From: CAZMIL01 sp964566425
GTDB lineage: Bacteria; Patescibacteriota; Microgenomatia; UBA1406; GWC2-37-13
Direction of reading: 5' to 3'
Assembly: GCA_964566425.1 (NCBI GenBank)
Contig: CAZMIL010000008.1
Coordinates: 1 to 29,632, forward strand
DNA length: 29,632 bases
Shown: piece by piece, positions 14,515 to 20,562 of the stretch
Layout of the letters: every line of letters begins with the position of its first letter
Position numbering within the stretch: the stretch's first letter is position 1
The notes under the pieces: generated by a model
Databases searched by the model: none
What the model saw: the letters and a program-made list of their open reading frames with translations, nothing else
What the model was told of the DNA's origin: nothing
Made by a program: the position numbers and the translations under genes

Positions 14515-14595
14515 GGGGAGGAAAACTGATCTTTCAAGTTTGCCTCCCCTAAACCACCCTTTAAGAGCCGTTCGAACGGCTTTTTGAGTTAAAGG
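14515..14595 (-). promoter_or_regulatory. Two strong hairpins between the two repeat-protein genes
   Basis: Nearly the whole intergenic space can fold. Hairpin 1 (14558-14595) starts at the stop codon of the small repeat gene. Its outer stem is CCTTTAA/TTAAAGG and its inner part the 16-bp palindrome AGCCGTTCGAACGGCT (14566-14581). On the minus strand no good T run follows; on the plus strand TTTTT does. Hairpin 2 (14515-14526 with 14538-14549) pairs GGGGAGG and AAAC blocks around an 11-nt loop. No promoter is seen for the downstream gene, so these may set transcript stability or partial termination within an operon. Confidence 0.6.
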
Positions 14596-15030
14596 TTAAA
14601 GACTCCCTTTGGAGTTAACCACAACCCATTGATTTCCACCAGCGGTTGCATTACCTGTGTTTATGGTTTGATTTTGGCGCTTCCCACCAACTTGAGTTTG
14701 GGTGTTTTCACCAGTATCTGCTACCACGGTAACATCGTTGTTTTTAACAACGGCAAAGTTTTTACTGCTACCTTGACAACCACAAGCATTGGAGTTAACC
14801 ACCAGTGCTTGATTTCCACCAGCGGTTGCATCGCCTGTGTTTATGGTTTGACGCTGTGAACGTGACCAAAAACCAAGCTGAGTTTGAGTGTTTCCACCAG
14901 TGTTTGCTCCCACGCTTACATCATTGCCTTTGACGACGGCAAAATTGCCGCTTCCATAAGCAAAAGCAGGGACTGCTGCAAGCAGTAAAGCTGCTGCTGA
15001 AACTGCTGCTACTTTAATATTTCTGAACAT
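14596..15030 (-). CDS. Small secreted protein with two INTG repeats
   Basis: A 144-residue exported protein: signal peptide (residues 1-24, ending AAVPAFA) then two copies of a roughly 50-residue unit (29-81 and 91-140). Each unit reads NFAVVKxNDVxV, then ADTG/ANTG, NTQTQ, and Q-x-QTINTG(D/N)ATAGGNQ with xVVNS. Cys83 and Cys85 lie in the linker. The alternating polar and hydrophobic residues and conserved Asn/Gln suggest beta-strand stacking, as in solenoids or curli-like fibres (inference; no CsgA homology claimed). The start is ATG 15030; the GTG at 15039 lies inside the ribosome binding site GGAAAGGAGGTGA. The gene precedes the 859-residue protein, which carries the same INTG motif. It may be a fibre subunit. 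Confidence 0.75.
   Translation of the reverse strand: MFRNIKVAAVSAAALLLAAVPAFAYGSGNFAVVKGNDVSVGANTGGNTQTQLGFWSRSQRQTINTGDATAGGNQALVVNSNACGCQGSSKNFAVVKNNDVTVVADTGENTQTQVGGKRQNQTINTGNATAGGNQWVVVNSKGSL
14611..14670. repeat. Intragenic direct repeat, copy 1
   Basis: The 60 bp here match 14791-14850 with only a few differences, an offset of 180 bp (60 codons). It begins GGAGTTAACCAC and contains GATTTCCACCAGCGGTTGCA and CTGTGTTTATGGTTTG in both copies. This points to a recent tandem duplication in the small repeat gene. Confidence 0.8.
14791..14850. repeat. Intragenic direct repeat, copy 2
   Basis: Second copy of the 60-bp segment at 14611-14670. Differences cluster at the AACCCAT/CAGTGCT stretch and one TA/CG pair, so much of the identity is at nucleotide level and not only protein level. 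Confidence 0.8.
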
Positions 15031-15035
15031 GTTTT

Positions 15036-15048
15036 TCACCTCCTTTCC
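15036..15048 (-). promoter_or_regulatory. Near-perfect Shine-Dalgarno that decides the start
   Basis: Minus-strand GGAAAGGAGGTGA complements the 16S rRNA 3' tail. It contains an in-frame GTG (15039) that automatic callers could pick, but the ATG at 15030 is at normal spacing. Confidence 0.75.
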
Positions 15049-15149
15049 ATAAAAATTTGTTAATTTCTAACAACAAACCTATAGAAAAATTGAATTGGGG
15101 TAAGTAAGAAGTTGTCCGAATGTTTATTCGCTGCAATTGAAGAAAGAGA

Positions 15150-15650
15150 TTATTGGAATAAGGAGAATAGTTTTTTTCCATAGCTAGCTGTTATCGACTT
15201 AGCTATGAGTAACAAGCCTAGAATTAATGATAAATATGTTAAAGATTCAGAGAAGGTCCCTGTGGGGGCATAAGTTGTAGCTCCTAGAACCTGGCCGCCT
15301 CCACCTGAAGAAGAACTTGCGCCGCCGCCAGAGGAGGTGCTGCCGCCTCCGTTGCCGCCTCCACCACCGGGTGGAGCTGTAGGTGTTGGAGTTGGCTGAT
15401 TTGAGGGAGTGGGTGTAGGTTGACCAGGAGTAGGCGTACAATCACAGTGCCAGCCTAAAGTCGGCATTGGCGGTATAGTTGGTAGGGGAGGGATCGTCGG
15501 GATTTCAATATTTACTTCAGCGGGTTTCCATTGCGGAATTGTTGGAATATCGGGAATATCAAGAGCAAGGACCTGTTGATTAAAGAAAAGTGTCAGCAGA
15601 AACAGAGAAAAAGCAGAAATATAGACTATATATTTTTTTGCCCTTAACAT
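15150..15650 (-). CDS. Pro/Gly-rich exported protein with sortase-type C terminus
   Basis: A 166-residue protein. Its signal peptide (about 1-29) is followed by an Ile-Pro repeat region (IPDIPTIPQW, IPTIPPLPTIPPMPT), a CDC motif, a TPTP linker, then a Gly/Ser stretch. The C-terminal part reads VLGATTYAPTGTFSES, a hydrophobic span (LTYLSLILGLLLIA) and a basic tail (KSITASYGKK). Short motif, hydrophobic span and basic end is the layout of a cell-wall sorting signal, with YAPTG in the place of LPXTG or the LAXTG of class E sortases. A sortase gene lies directly upstream on the same strand. A stalk-like surface protein is inferred. The start may be served by TTGACA-17-TAAACT (15687-15715) or a closer TACTAT. 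Confidence 0.75.
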   Translation of the reverse strand: MLRAKKYIVYISAFSLFLLTLFFNQQVLALDIPDIPTIPQWKPAEVNIEIPTIPPLPTIPPMPTLGWHCDCTPTPGQPTPTPSNQPTPTPTAPPGGGGGNGGGSTSSGGGASSSSGGGGQVLGATTYAPTGTFSESLTYLSLILGLLLIAKSITASYGKKLFSLFQ

Positions 15651-15686
15651 ATTATCGACATAGTATTTTTTAAAGTCGCAGGTGGG

Positions 15687-15715
15687 AGTTTATCACAATC
15701 TAAAACTGTTGTCAA
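15687..15715 (-). promoter_or_regulatory. Promoter of the Pro/Gly-rich surface protein gene
   Basis: Minus strand TTGACA (15710-15715), a 17-nt spacer and TAAACT (15687-15692), giving a leader of about 30 nt without a Shine-Dalgarno. A second hexamer TACTAT (15660-15665) ends 9 nt before the ATG and may be the one used. Confidence 0.55.
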
Positions 15716-15749
15716 GCAGAATGAAAAGAATAGATACTATATAAAAGTC

Positions 15750-16397
15750 TTATAGTTCGCTGTTGGATAAAGATTTTATTGTCAACGGTTTTGCCTGAAT
15801 TACCAAGCGTTGTGAATCAAATAAACCAGTACAGGTATAGACCGTCAAAGTTTCTGTTTGCGTCGGGTAGAGAAAACTAATCTGATTTGGCCAGACAACA
15901 TTTTTTCCTACAACCCTATATAAAAAGTTTATACCCTTGGCATTTTTAACTTTCATGATGTCTCCGATCCCGATTTTAACCAAATCTTTGAACTCTCCGG
16001 GTTTATTATGCCCGTAAATAATAATGTTTCCTGACTGACCGGGCATAGCGGATGTCAGCAAATGTGAGGCTCCATCAGGACTTACTCCCCATTTTCCATT
16101 AACTATCAGCGAATGAGTAACAGGAAGGGCTAAATTTAATTTCGGAATCGCAATTTCTGTGGGTAATTTGGAGAAATCAACTTGTTTATCATAGCGCTTA
16201 AGAACTTGCTCCGCACTCAAAGGAAGAGGATTAGAAAGTTGTGTTTTGAGAAAAATAGCTAAGAAGAGAAAAAATATTCCCAACAATAAAGGATCAAGTA
16301 AATTTATCCTTTTTATCTTCACGGCTGGTTTCTTTTTCCGATGCAAGGTTTTTTTGTTTTTACGAGGAACAGTTTTTTTTACCTGCTTTTTTGACAT
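15750..16397 (-). CDS. Sortase (LPXTG-type transpeptidase family)
   Basis: A 215-residue sortase, the membrane cysteine transpeptidase that cleaves a C-terminal sorting motif and joins the protein to an envelope nucleophile. A very basic N-terminal tail (1-30) precedes one membrane helix (about 33-50). The extracellular beta-barrel has the catalytic residues in order: His130 in IIIYGHNKPGEF, Cys189 in LTVYTCTG and Arg197 in SQRLVIQAKP. The layout fits class D/E-like or CPR sortases; I cannot assign the class safely. The next gene encodes a protein with a sorting-signal-like tail, a likely substrate. TGCTATACT ends 10 nt before the ATG. Confidence 0.88.
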   Translation of the reverse strand: MSKKQVKKTVPRKNKKTLHRKKKPAVKIKRINLLDPLLLGIFFLFLAIFLKTQLSNPLPLSAEQVLKRYDKQVDFSKLPTEIAIPKLNLALPVTHSLIVNGKWGVSPDGASHLLTSAMPGQSGNIIIYGHNKPGEFKDLVKIGIGDIMKVKNAKGINFLYRVVGKNVVWPNQISFLYPTQTETLTVYTCTGLFDSQRLVIQAKPLTIKSLSNSEL

Positions 16398-16407
16398 TAC
16401 AGCCTGT

Positions 16408-16416
16408 AGTATAGCA
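16408..16416 (-). promoter_or_regulatory. Extended -10 of the sortase gene
   Basis: Minus-strand TGCTATACT (hexamer 16408-16413) ending 10 nt before the ATG, giving a leader of only about 3-4 nt. Confidence 0.5.
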
Positions 16417-16518
16417 CAGATTAAAAGAGATTTCTATTTGCGGTAATCTAAACAGAAATTATAGCTATTTTTTCTTTATCCAATAGTAAGTATAAACGAA
16501 GACTCTATCTCTAAAAAT

Positions 16519-16662
16519 TCAGTCGCCGAGTCGGATCATCTCATCGAGTTGAGGATTTTCTAATTCTTCTTTCGTCTCTTGCGAAATGCTTGGTTGTTTA
16601 AGAGGTTGATAATCCTCATTTTCCTTAACATAAGGGAATGGTGGTTTTTCTTTTTCTCCCAT
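16519..16662 (-). CDS. Small acidic, proline-containing protein (47 aa)
   Basis: A short frame encoding 47 residues, MGEKEKPPFPYVKENEDYQP then LKQPSISQETKEELENPQLD and EMIRLGD, ending in TGA. It is hydrophilic, with no signal or membrane span. I support it because a good promoter, TTGACT-16-TACCAT, ends 6 nt before the ATG, exactly the leaderless spacing of its neighbours. It also fills an otherwise empty 320-nt gap between the sortase and DUF805 genes. The function is unknown; it may be a small regulator or an artefact. Confidence 0.55.
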   Translation of the reverse strand: MGEKEKPPFPYVKENEDYQPLKQPSISQETKEELENPQLDEMIRLGD

Positions 16663-16668
16663 TTCTCT

Positions 16669-16696
16669 ATGGTAAAGGAAAGCATTTAAAAGTCAA
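16669..16696 (-). promoter_or_regulatory. Promoter of the 47-residue gene
   Basis: Minus strand TTGACT (16691-16696), a 16-nt spacer and TACCAT (16669-16674); the start codon follows after 6 nt. Confidence 0.5.
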
Positions 16697-16718
16697 GCGC
16701 AAGCATTGAAGGAGTACA

Positions 16719-17135
16719 TTATCTTCCCAAAAAAAGGAGTTGAAAATCCAATTTTGAGTTCACATTTCCGTAACGATTACTTCCATTAGTTCCTTTTTTC
16801 AAGGAAAGAACAAAGAGAAAAATAAAACCAAATATGGGAAGAAGAGTCAAAAGTATACTCCAACCGCTCCAATTAAGATCATGCGCTCTTCTGATATTAA
16901 AAGAATATCCATAAAAAATAGCTGCAAATAGAAAAAACGTTGTTAACAGGATATAAGGAGCCACAACATTGCCGGATATTTGATTAAGAGCCATTCTTAA
17001 CCCTATCAAAAAGAAAAACACTATGAAAGCAATAATGATAAATGACCCGAGCAGATAGTTAGCTCTATTTAGTCTGCCTTTAAATAGACCTTGATTAGCT
17101 GATGATTTTAAATTGAGCGGAGTATAATTCTGCAT
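16719..17135 (-). CDS. DUF805 membrane protein
   Basis: A 138-residue protein with three to four membrane spans and the DUF805 pattern. It has FKGRLNRANYLLGSF at the N terminus, NIRRAHDLNWSGWSILLTLL (the RRxHDLxxSGW motif) in the middle and KKGTNGSNRYGN near the C terminus. DUF805 proteins are widespread inner-membrane proteins of unknown function. Promoter TTGACT-18-TAAAAT (17144-17173) ends 8 nt before the ATG. The AAGGAGG-like run nearby is on the other strand and is not its ribosome binding site. Confidence 0.85.
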   Translation of the reverse strand: MQNYTPLNLKSSANQGLFKGRLNRANYLLGSFIIIAFIVFFFLIGLRMALNQISGNVVAPYILLTTFFLFAAIFYGYSFNIRRAHDLNWSGWSILLTLLPIFGFIFLFVLSLKKGTNGSNRYGNVNSKLDFQLLFLGR

Positions 17136-17143
17136 TTAATTCC

Positions 17144-17173
17144 ATTTTAAATTAAGGAGGAAAAGGAAGTCAA
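17144..17173 (-). promoter_or_regulatory. Promoter of the DUF805 gene
   Basis: Minus strand TTGACT (17168-17173), an 18-nt spacer and TAAAAT (17144-17149), ending 8 nt before the start codon. Confidence 0.55.
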
Positions 17174-17211
17174 TAGTGCAATTGCGCCGTCTCGTGAACT
17201 TGTGTGGGAAG

Positions 17212-17430
17212 TTATTTTGCATCAATAGGCTTTGCTTTATTTAGTCGTGAAGCAAGTCTATGAGCTCTTATAATAGCAAGCCCAACTTGAAGACGACGGA
17301 GTAACTGTTCATTCCATACAAATTTTGTGGGAATAGTTTGGTTATCTGTCTTTACACCGATCTCTACGCTTCCAATTCCTTCCTCGTGAGAAACAACATA
17401 AGGAGCAAAAAAATTAGGTCTTTCAGACAT
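17212..17430 (-). CDS. Small hypothetical protein (72 aa)
   Basis: A 72-residue soluble protein starting MSERPNFFAPYVVSHEEGIG, with a probable beta-rich first half and a helical second half ending in a Lys/Arg-rich tail (RAHRLASRLNKAKPIDAK). I recognise no family. Support comes from a near-consensus promoter, TTGACA-16-TATAAT, whose -10 ends 7 nt before the ATG, placing the predicted +1 at the A of ATG. It lies immediately downstream of the tRNA-Val/tRNA-Asp pair on the same strand. Confidence 0.65.
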   Translation of the reverse strand: MSERPNFFAPYVVSHEEGIGSVEIGVKTDNQTIPTKFVWNEQLLRRLQVGLAIIRAHRLASRLNKAKPIDAK

Positions 17431-17436
17431 AGAAGA

Positions 17437-17464
17437 ATTATATTATCTGGAAGAGCATTGTCAA
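17437..17464 (-). promoter_or_regulatory. Consensus promoter giving a leaderless mRNA
   Basis: Minus strand TTGACA (17459-17464), a 16-nt spacer and TATAAT (17437-17442). The seventh base downstream is the A of the start codon at 17430. Confidence 0.75.
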
Positions 17465-17473
17465 GGATAAAAG

Positions 17474-17548
17474 CGCGAGCGACGGGACTCGAACCCGCAA
17501 CCTCCTCCGTGACAGGGAGGCGCTCTAACCAAATTGAGCTACGCCCGC
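17474..17548 (-). tRNA. tRNA-Asp(GTC)
   Basis: A 75-nt cloverleaf on the minus strand: acceptor GCGGGCG/CGCTCGC (one G-U), anticodon stem CCTCC/GGAGG around loop CTGTCAC (anticodon GTC), T arm GCGGG-TTCGAGT-CCCGT, discriminator G as expected for Asp. CCA is not encoded. Confidence 0.94.
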
Positions 17549-17553
17549 TTTTG

Positions 17554-17627
17554 TGGACCCGACAGGACTTGAACCTGTGACCTTCACAATGTCAATGTGA
17601 CGCTCTAGCCAACTGAGCTACGAGTCC
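17554..17627 (-). tRNA. tRNA-Val(GAC)
   Basis: A 74-nt cloverleaf on the minus strand: acceptor GGACTCG/CGGGTCC, anticodon stem TCACA/TGTGA around loop TTGACAT (anticodon GAC), T arm ACAGG-TTCAAGT-CCTGT, discriminator A. It lies 5 nt upstream of tRNA-Asp and is probably co-transcribed with it. Confidence 0.94.
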
Positions 17628-17672
17628 TTAAGGCAATCTATATTTTAGCACGTTTTCAGATTAAATATCCTT

Positions 17673-17678
17673 TATAAT
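17673..17678 (+). promoter_or_regulatory. -10 box of the 165-residue gene
   Basis: TATAAT overlapping the upstream in-frame ATG at 17677 and ending 7 nt before the ATG at 17686, so the second ATG is the likely start. Confidence 0.5.
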
Positions 17679-17685
17679 GGGAACT

Positions 17686-18183
17686 ATGACAGAGTTTGGT
17701 GATGCGCAGGCTCCTTCTGCTTCAATTCCGCCCGAAGTGCAAAAAGCTTACGAAAATTCCATAGTTGCCGTCAAAATCGCTAAAGAAAAATATAGAACTG
17801 CTTCCGAAGAAGAAATAGTTCGTGAAGCAGAAATCACCAGAAAAACTTTGCGCAAACTTAGAGATACTATTTTTGAAATTCACGGAGCAGATGCTTTCGA
17901 TAATGTCGAGTGGCAAAATATGGGAAACCAGCAGACCAGCGACGATCGATCCAATCTATATTATGATAATAGTATCTGGTATTTAGCAAAAGATAACTTT
18001 CTTGCAACCGCGCCTATTGTTCTTAAAAAATCTGCTACCATTCCTTTTAAGATTTCTGCTCCCGATTTTGCAAATAAAGCTCCTGTCGAAGCGCCCACTC
18101 TTGAATGGATTTTAAAAGGGGAACCTATTGCTTCTATGCTCGCGAGATATGCATCTTTGCCTTCTCGTCCTCCTAAAAGTTAA
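17686..18183 (+). CDS. Hypothetical soluble protein (165 aa)
   Basis: A 165-residue protein I do not recognise. Residues about 15-70 form a charged helical region (AYENSIVAVKIAKEKYRTAS, then EEEIVREAEITRKTLRKLRD), probably a helical hairpin. The rest is mixed and Pro-rich at the end (YASLPSRPPKS). There is no signal peptide or membrane span. I chose ATG 17686 over 17677 because the -10 hexamer covers the first. The gene is followed 42 nt later by another unknown gene with its own -10. Confidence 0.6.
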   Translation: MTEFGDAQAPSASIPPEVQKAYENSIVAVKIAKEKYRTASEEEIVREAEITRKTLRKLRDTIFEIHGADAFDNVEWQNMGNQQTSDDRSNLYYDNSIWYLAKDNFLATAPIVLKKSATIPFKISAPDFANKAPVEAPTLEWILKGEPIASMLARYASLPSRPPKS

Positions 18184-18210
18184 TTTTGCTTCAATTTATA
18201 ACCCATAGTC

Positions 18211-18219
18211 TGATATAAT
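18211..18219 (+). promoter_or_regulatory. Extended -10 of the 376-residue gene
   Basis: TGATATAAT, with the hexamer at 18214-18219, ending 6 nt before the ATG at 18226. Confidence 0.55.
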
Positions 18220-18225
18220 TTAGAT

Positions 18226-19356
18226 ATGTCTGAACGTGAAAAGGGACTTTCTCCTTCCCAACAAATCCAACAAGCAGAGTATAAGCAAAAACTCCACAAG
18301 GTGAAGGAAGCGGGGGGGGTTATCGGTAAAGTCTATCTTTTCGATAACCATTCACATGCTGTGTTTAATCCCTCCACCGGACTGATTGAAATTAATAAAT
18401 CCAGAGGCCTAGAGAAAGAGGTTGATCAAAAATCTGTTGAGGTTAAATTCGGGCCTAGCGGGCGAATGGATCTGCCTACAGCAATTGCTCAAGTTTTTCA
18501 CATTGTCGATGAATTTGAATTAAGCGGAGGCAGAGTCACTAATCAAGACCGTGCAGTTTTGGATATGGCCGAACTGTTAATCGACTGGTGGAGCAATCTT
18601 CCAATCTCTGAGCAAGAAAGGCAACAAAAACATAGCGAAGTCGTTAAGATTCTAGAGGAGACAAATTATTTTGCTAGTAAGGACCCACGAAGAAAAAAAA
18701 TGCGTGAATATTTAACCAGAGGGATTGGCCGTGACAGTTTGGACCGTATCAATCCCGAGGCAATGAAAGTGTTAGTCGCTTGTGCTGCCCGCGAGGGAAA
18801 AAGAAGAGAGACGAAAAATAGAGCCATCTTTGTAAAATATGGCCTACAACTTTTGCCTGATCTGATTATGCAACGCGAAGAAGAGCGGAAAAGACTCGGT
18901 AGGACTATTATAGCTGTGGACGAACTTTTGAATATGTCTTCTGTACATCTTCAAAGCTATGCGAAAAAATTAACTAATTTTAGACAAGAGCGTTTATCAG
19001 AACTGCTAAATCCCTTCATCATTAAAACAGCACCCTTAGTTTTTCCAGCCGCAGAGACTCTGGTTGAGCTCGGCAGCAACTTATTGGATCCTAAAAAGCG
19101 TAGGCTAGAACTAATTTTGGGAGAAGAAAAATATTTGAGTATTATAAGCAGTAGAGAAATCAGCAATTGGAAGCAACTTACCAAGGCTCTTCAGCATGAA
19201 GTTGTTATTAGAGACCTAAGAATATTTACTGATCCTATGTTGGTCAAGATTCGCAACAATCTAGCAAAAGCTCTGCAAAACGAACAAGCTAAAATGGATG
19301 AAGAAATGGATAAAAGGCACAAAAGGCTCGCTAACCACCCTCAAGCTGGTGTATAA
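18226..19356 (+). CDS. Hypothetical helical protein (376 aa)
   Basis: A 376-residue soluble, strongly charged and mostly alpha-helical protein with no family I recognise. The first 110 residues contain beta-prone stretches (GGVIGKVYLFDNHSHAVFNP, then STGLIEINKS). From about 120 onward it is nearly all helix with many Lys, Arg and Glu, ending KRHKRLANHPQAGV. There is no signal, membrane segment or nucleotide-binding loop. Its last codons overlap the -10 region of thrS. A predicted leaderless mRNA arises from TGATATAAT. Confidence 0.65.
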   Translation: MSEREKGLSPSQQIQQAEYKQKLHKVKEAGGVIGKVYLFDNHSHAVFNPSTGLIEINKSRGLEKEVDQKSVEVKFGPSGRMDLPTAIAQVFHIVDEFELSGGRVTNQDRAVLDMAELLIDWWSNLPISEQERQQKHSEVVKILEETNYFASKDPRRKKMREYLTRGIGRDSLDRINPEAMKVLVACAAREGKRRETKNRAIFVKYGLQLLPDLIMQREEERKRLGRTIIAVDELLNMSSVHLQSYAKKLTNFRQERLSELLNPFIIKTAPLVFPAAETLVELGSNLLDPKKRRLELILGEEKYLSIISSREISNWKQLTKALQHEVVIRDLRIFTDPMLVKIRNNLAKALQNEQAKMDEEMDKRHKRLANHPQAGV

Positions 19357-19357
19357 T
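19352..19357 (+). promoter_or_regulatory. -10 box of thrS
   Basis: TATAAT inside the last codons of the preceding gene, 2 nt before an ATG at 19360 and 8 nt before the ATG at 19366. Confidence 0.5.
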
Positions 19358-19365
19358 TAATGCTC

Positions 19366-20562
19366 ATGAGTAAAGATCTCAAAGACCACCGTCAACTCGG
19401 CAAGGACCTCGACCTTTTTTCTTTCAATGAATATGCTCCGGGAGCAGCTTTCTGGCACTATAAGGGTTACAAAATCTATTTAACTTTAATCGAATTTTTG
19501 CGGCGGTCCGTTCTCTCCCAGGGCTATGAAGAAATCTCTACTCCTGTATTGGTCAAGAGTAAACTGTTCAAACAGTCCGGCCATTGGGAATTCTACAAAG
19601 AGAATATGTTCAACCTGCGAGTTGAGAAAGAATCATATTCCCTCAAACCGATGAATTGTCCAGAATCTACCTTAATTTATTCTGCAAAAATCAGAAGTTA
19701 TCAAGATCTTCCTTTAAGACTCGCCGAATTTGGGACTCTACACCGCAATGAGCTGTCCGGAGTTTTGGGGGGACTTTTCCGTGTTCGTCAGTTTGTAATT
19801 GACGATGCGCACCACTTTGTCCGCCCTGATCAAATCTTAAAAGAAATTCGAGAGCTTTTGCTTTATACTGTAGAACTTTATAAAAAACTCGGTTTTCCAA
19901 CTTCCTTTTATTTAGCCACCAGACCGGATAAAGCCATGGGTGATCCAAAGTTGTGGAAAGAAGCAGAAAAAGATCTCGAAGCCGCGCTCAAAGAGGCAAA
20001 AGTCAAATATGGGATTAAAGCCAAAGACGGCGCTTTTTACGGCCCAAAAATTGATATTCACATTAAGGATTCGCAGAATCGCGATTGGCAGCTCGCCACT
20101 ATTCAGCTTGATTTCTTCATTCCAGAAAGAATGAAGCTTGAATATATTGATGCCGGGGGTTCCAAAAAACGCCCAGTAATGGTTCATCGAGGCATTTTGG
20201 GTTCTCTTGAACGCTTCATCGGTATTTTGGTCGAGCACTATCAAGGCGCATTTCCTCTATGGTTATCTCCGATTCAAGTGATAGTGTTAACGGTTTCAGA
20301 TAAAAACAACGGGGTGGCTGAAAAAGTCTATAAACATCTGCTGGGAAAAAATATCAGAGCGGAATTAAACACTGATAATAAAACTTTAGGTAATAAAATT
20401 CGCGAGGCTACCTTGCAAAAAATCCCATATATGATTATAATAGGGGATAAAGAAAGCGAGAAAATGATTTCTATCAGAACTCGCGAAGGGAAAGATTTGG
20501 GTCAAGTTGATCTATTTAAATTTTTAACCAGTTTGCAAGTCAAAATTGAGAAATTTCAATAG
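19366..20562 (+). CDS. thrS: Threonyl-tRNA synthetase without TGS and editing domains
   Basis: A 398-residue class II synthetase that charges tRNA-Thr. It starts at the catalytic core (DHRQLGKDLDLFSFNEYAPG). The zinc ligands are present: Cys in LKPMNCPE, His in VIDDAHHF and His in VMVHRGILGS. Motif 2 is TLHRNELSGVLGGLFRVRQF and motif 3 is RGILGSLERFIGILVEHY. The C-terminal anticodon-binding domain begins near LWLSPIQVIVL and ends with the substrate-facing REGKDLGQVDL. Typical ThrRS is about 640 residues. The whole N-terminal TGS and Ser-editing region (about 240 residues) is absent, with no trace upstream. It heads the block thrS-infC-rpmI-rplT-pheS-pheT. ATG 19366 is chosen over 19360 from the -10 spacing. 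Confidence 0.93.
   Translation: MSKDLKDHRQLGKDLDLFSFNEYAPGAAFWHYKGYKIYLTLIEFLRRSVLSQGYEEISTPVLVKSKLFKQSGHWEFYKENMFNLRVEKESYSLKPMNCPESTLIYSAKIRSYQDLPLRLAEFGTLHRNELSGVLGGLFRVRQFVIDDAHHFVRPDQILKEIRELLLYTVELYKKLGFPTSFYLATRPDKAMGDPKLWKEAEKDLEAALKEAKVKYGIKAKDGAFYGPKIDIHIKDSQNRDWQLATIQLDFFIPERMKLEYIDAGGSKKRPVMVHRGILGSLERFIGILVEHYQGAFPLWLSPIQVIVLTVSDKNNGVAEKVYKHLLGKNIRAELNTDNKTLGNKIREATLQKIPYMIIIGDKESEKMISIRTREGKDLGQVDLFKFLTSLQVKIEKFQ

Noticed and set aside
14558..14595. Simple intrinsic terminator after the small repeat gene
   Set aside because: The T run follows the hairpin only on the plus strand, whereas the gene is on the minus strand; listed as an intergenic hairpin element instead.
14596..15030. 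Identification of the small repeat protein as a curlin (CsgA)
   Set aside because: It lacks the curlin repeat S-x5-Q-x4-N-x5-Q and no csg export genes are present; only a general resemblance to stacked beta-strand repeats is claimed.
15247..15441. Alternative frame inside the Pro/Gly-rich gene giving an Arg/Trp-rich peptide
   Set aside because: It arises from the GGA/GGC/TCT repeats read in another frame and lacks a start signal.
17150..17160. AAGGAGGAAAAGG as a plus-strand ribosome binding site
   Set aside because: No plausible plus-strand coding frame follows; it is part of the DUF805 promoter spacer on the minus strand.
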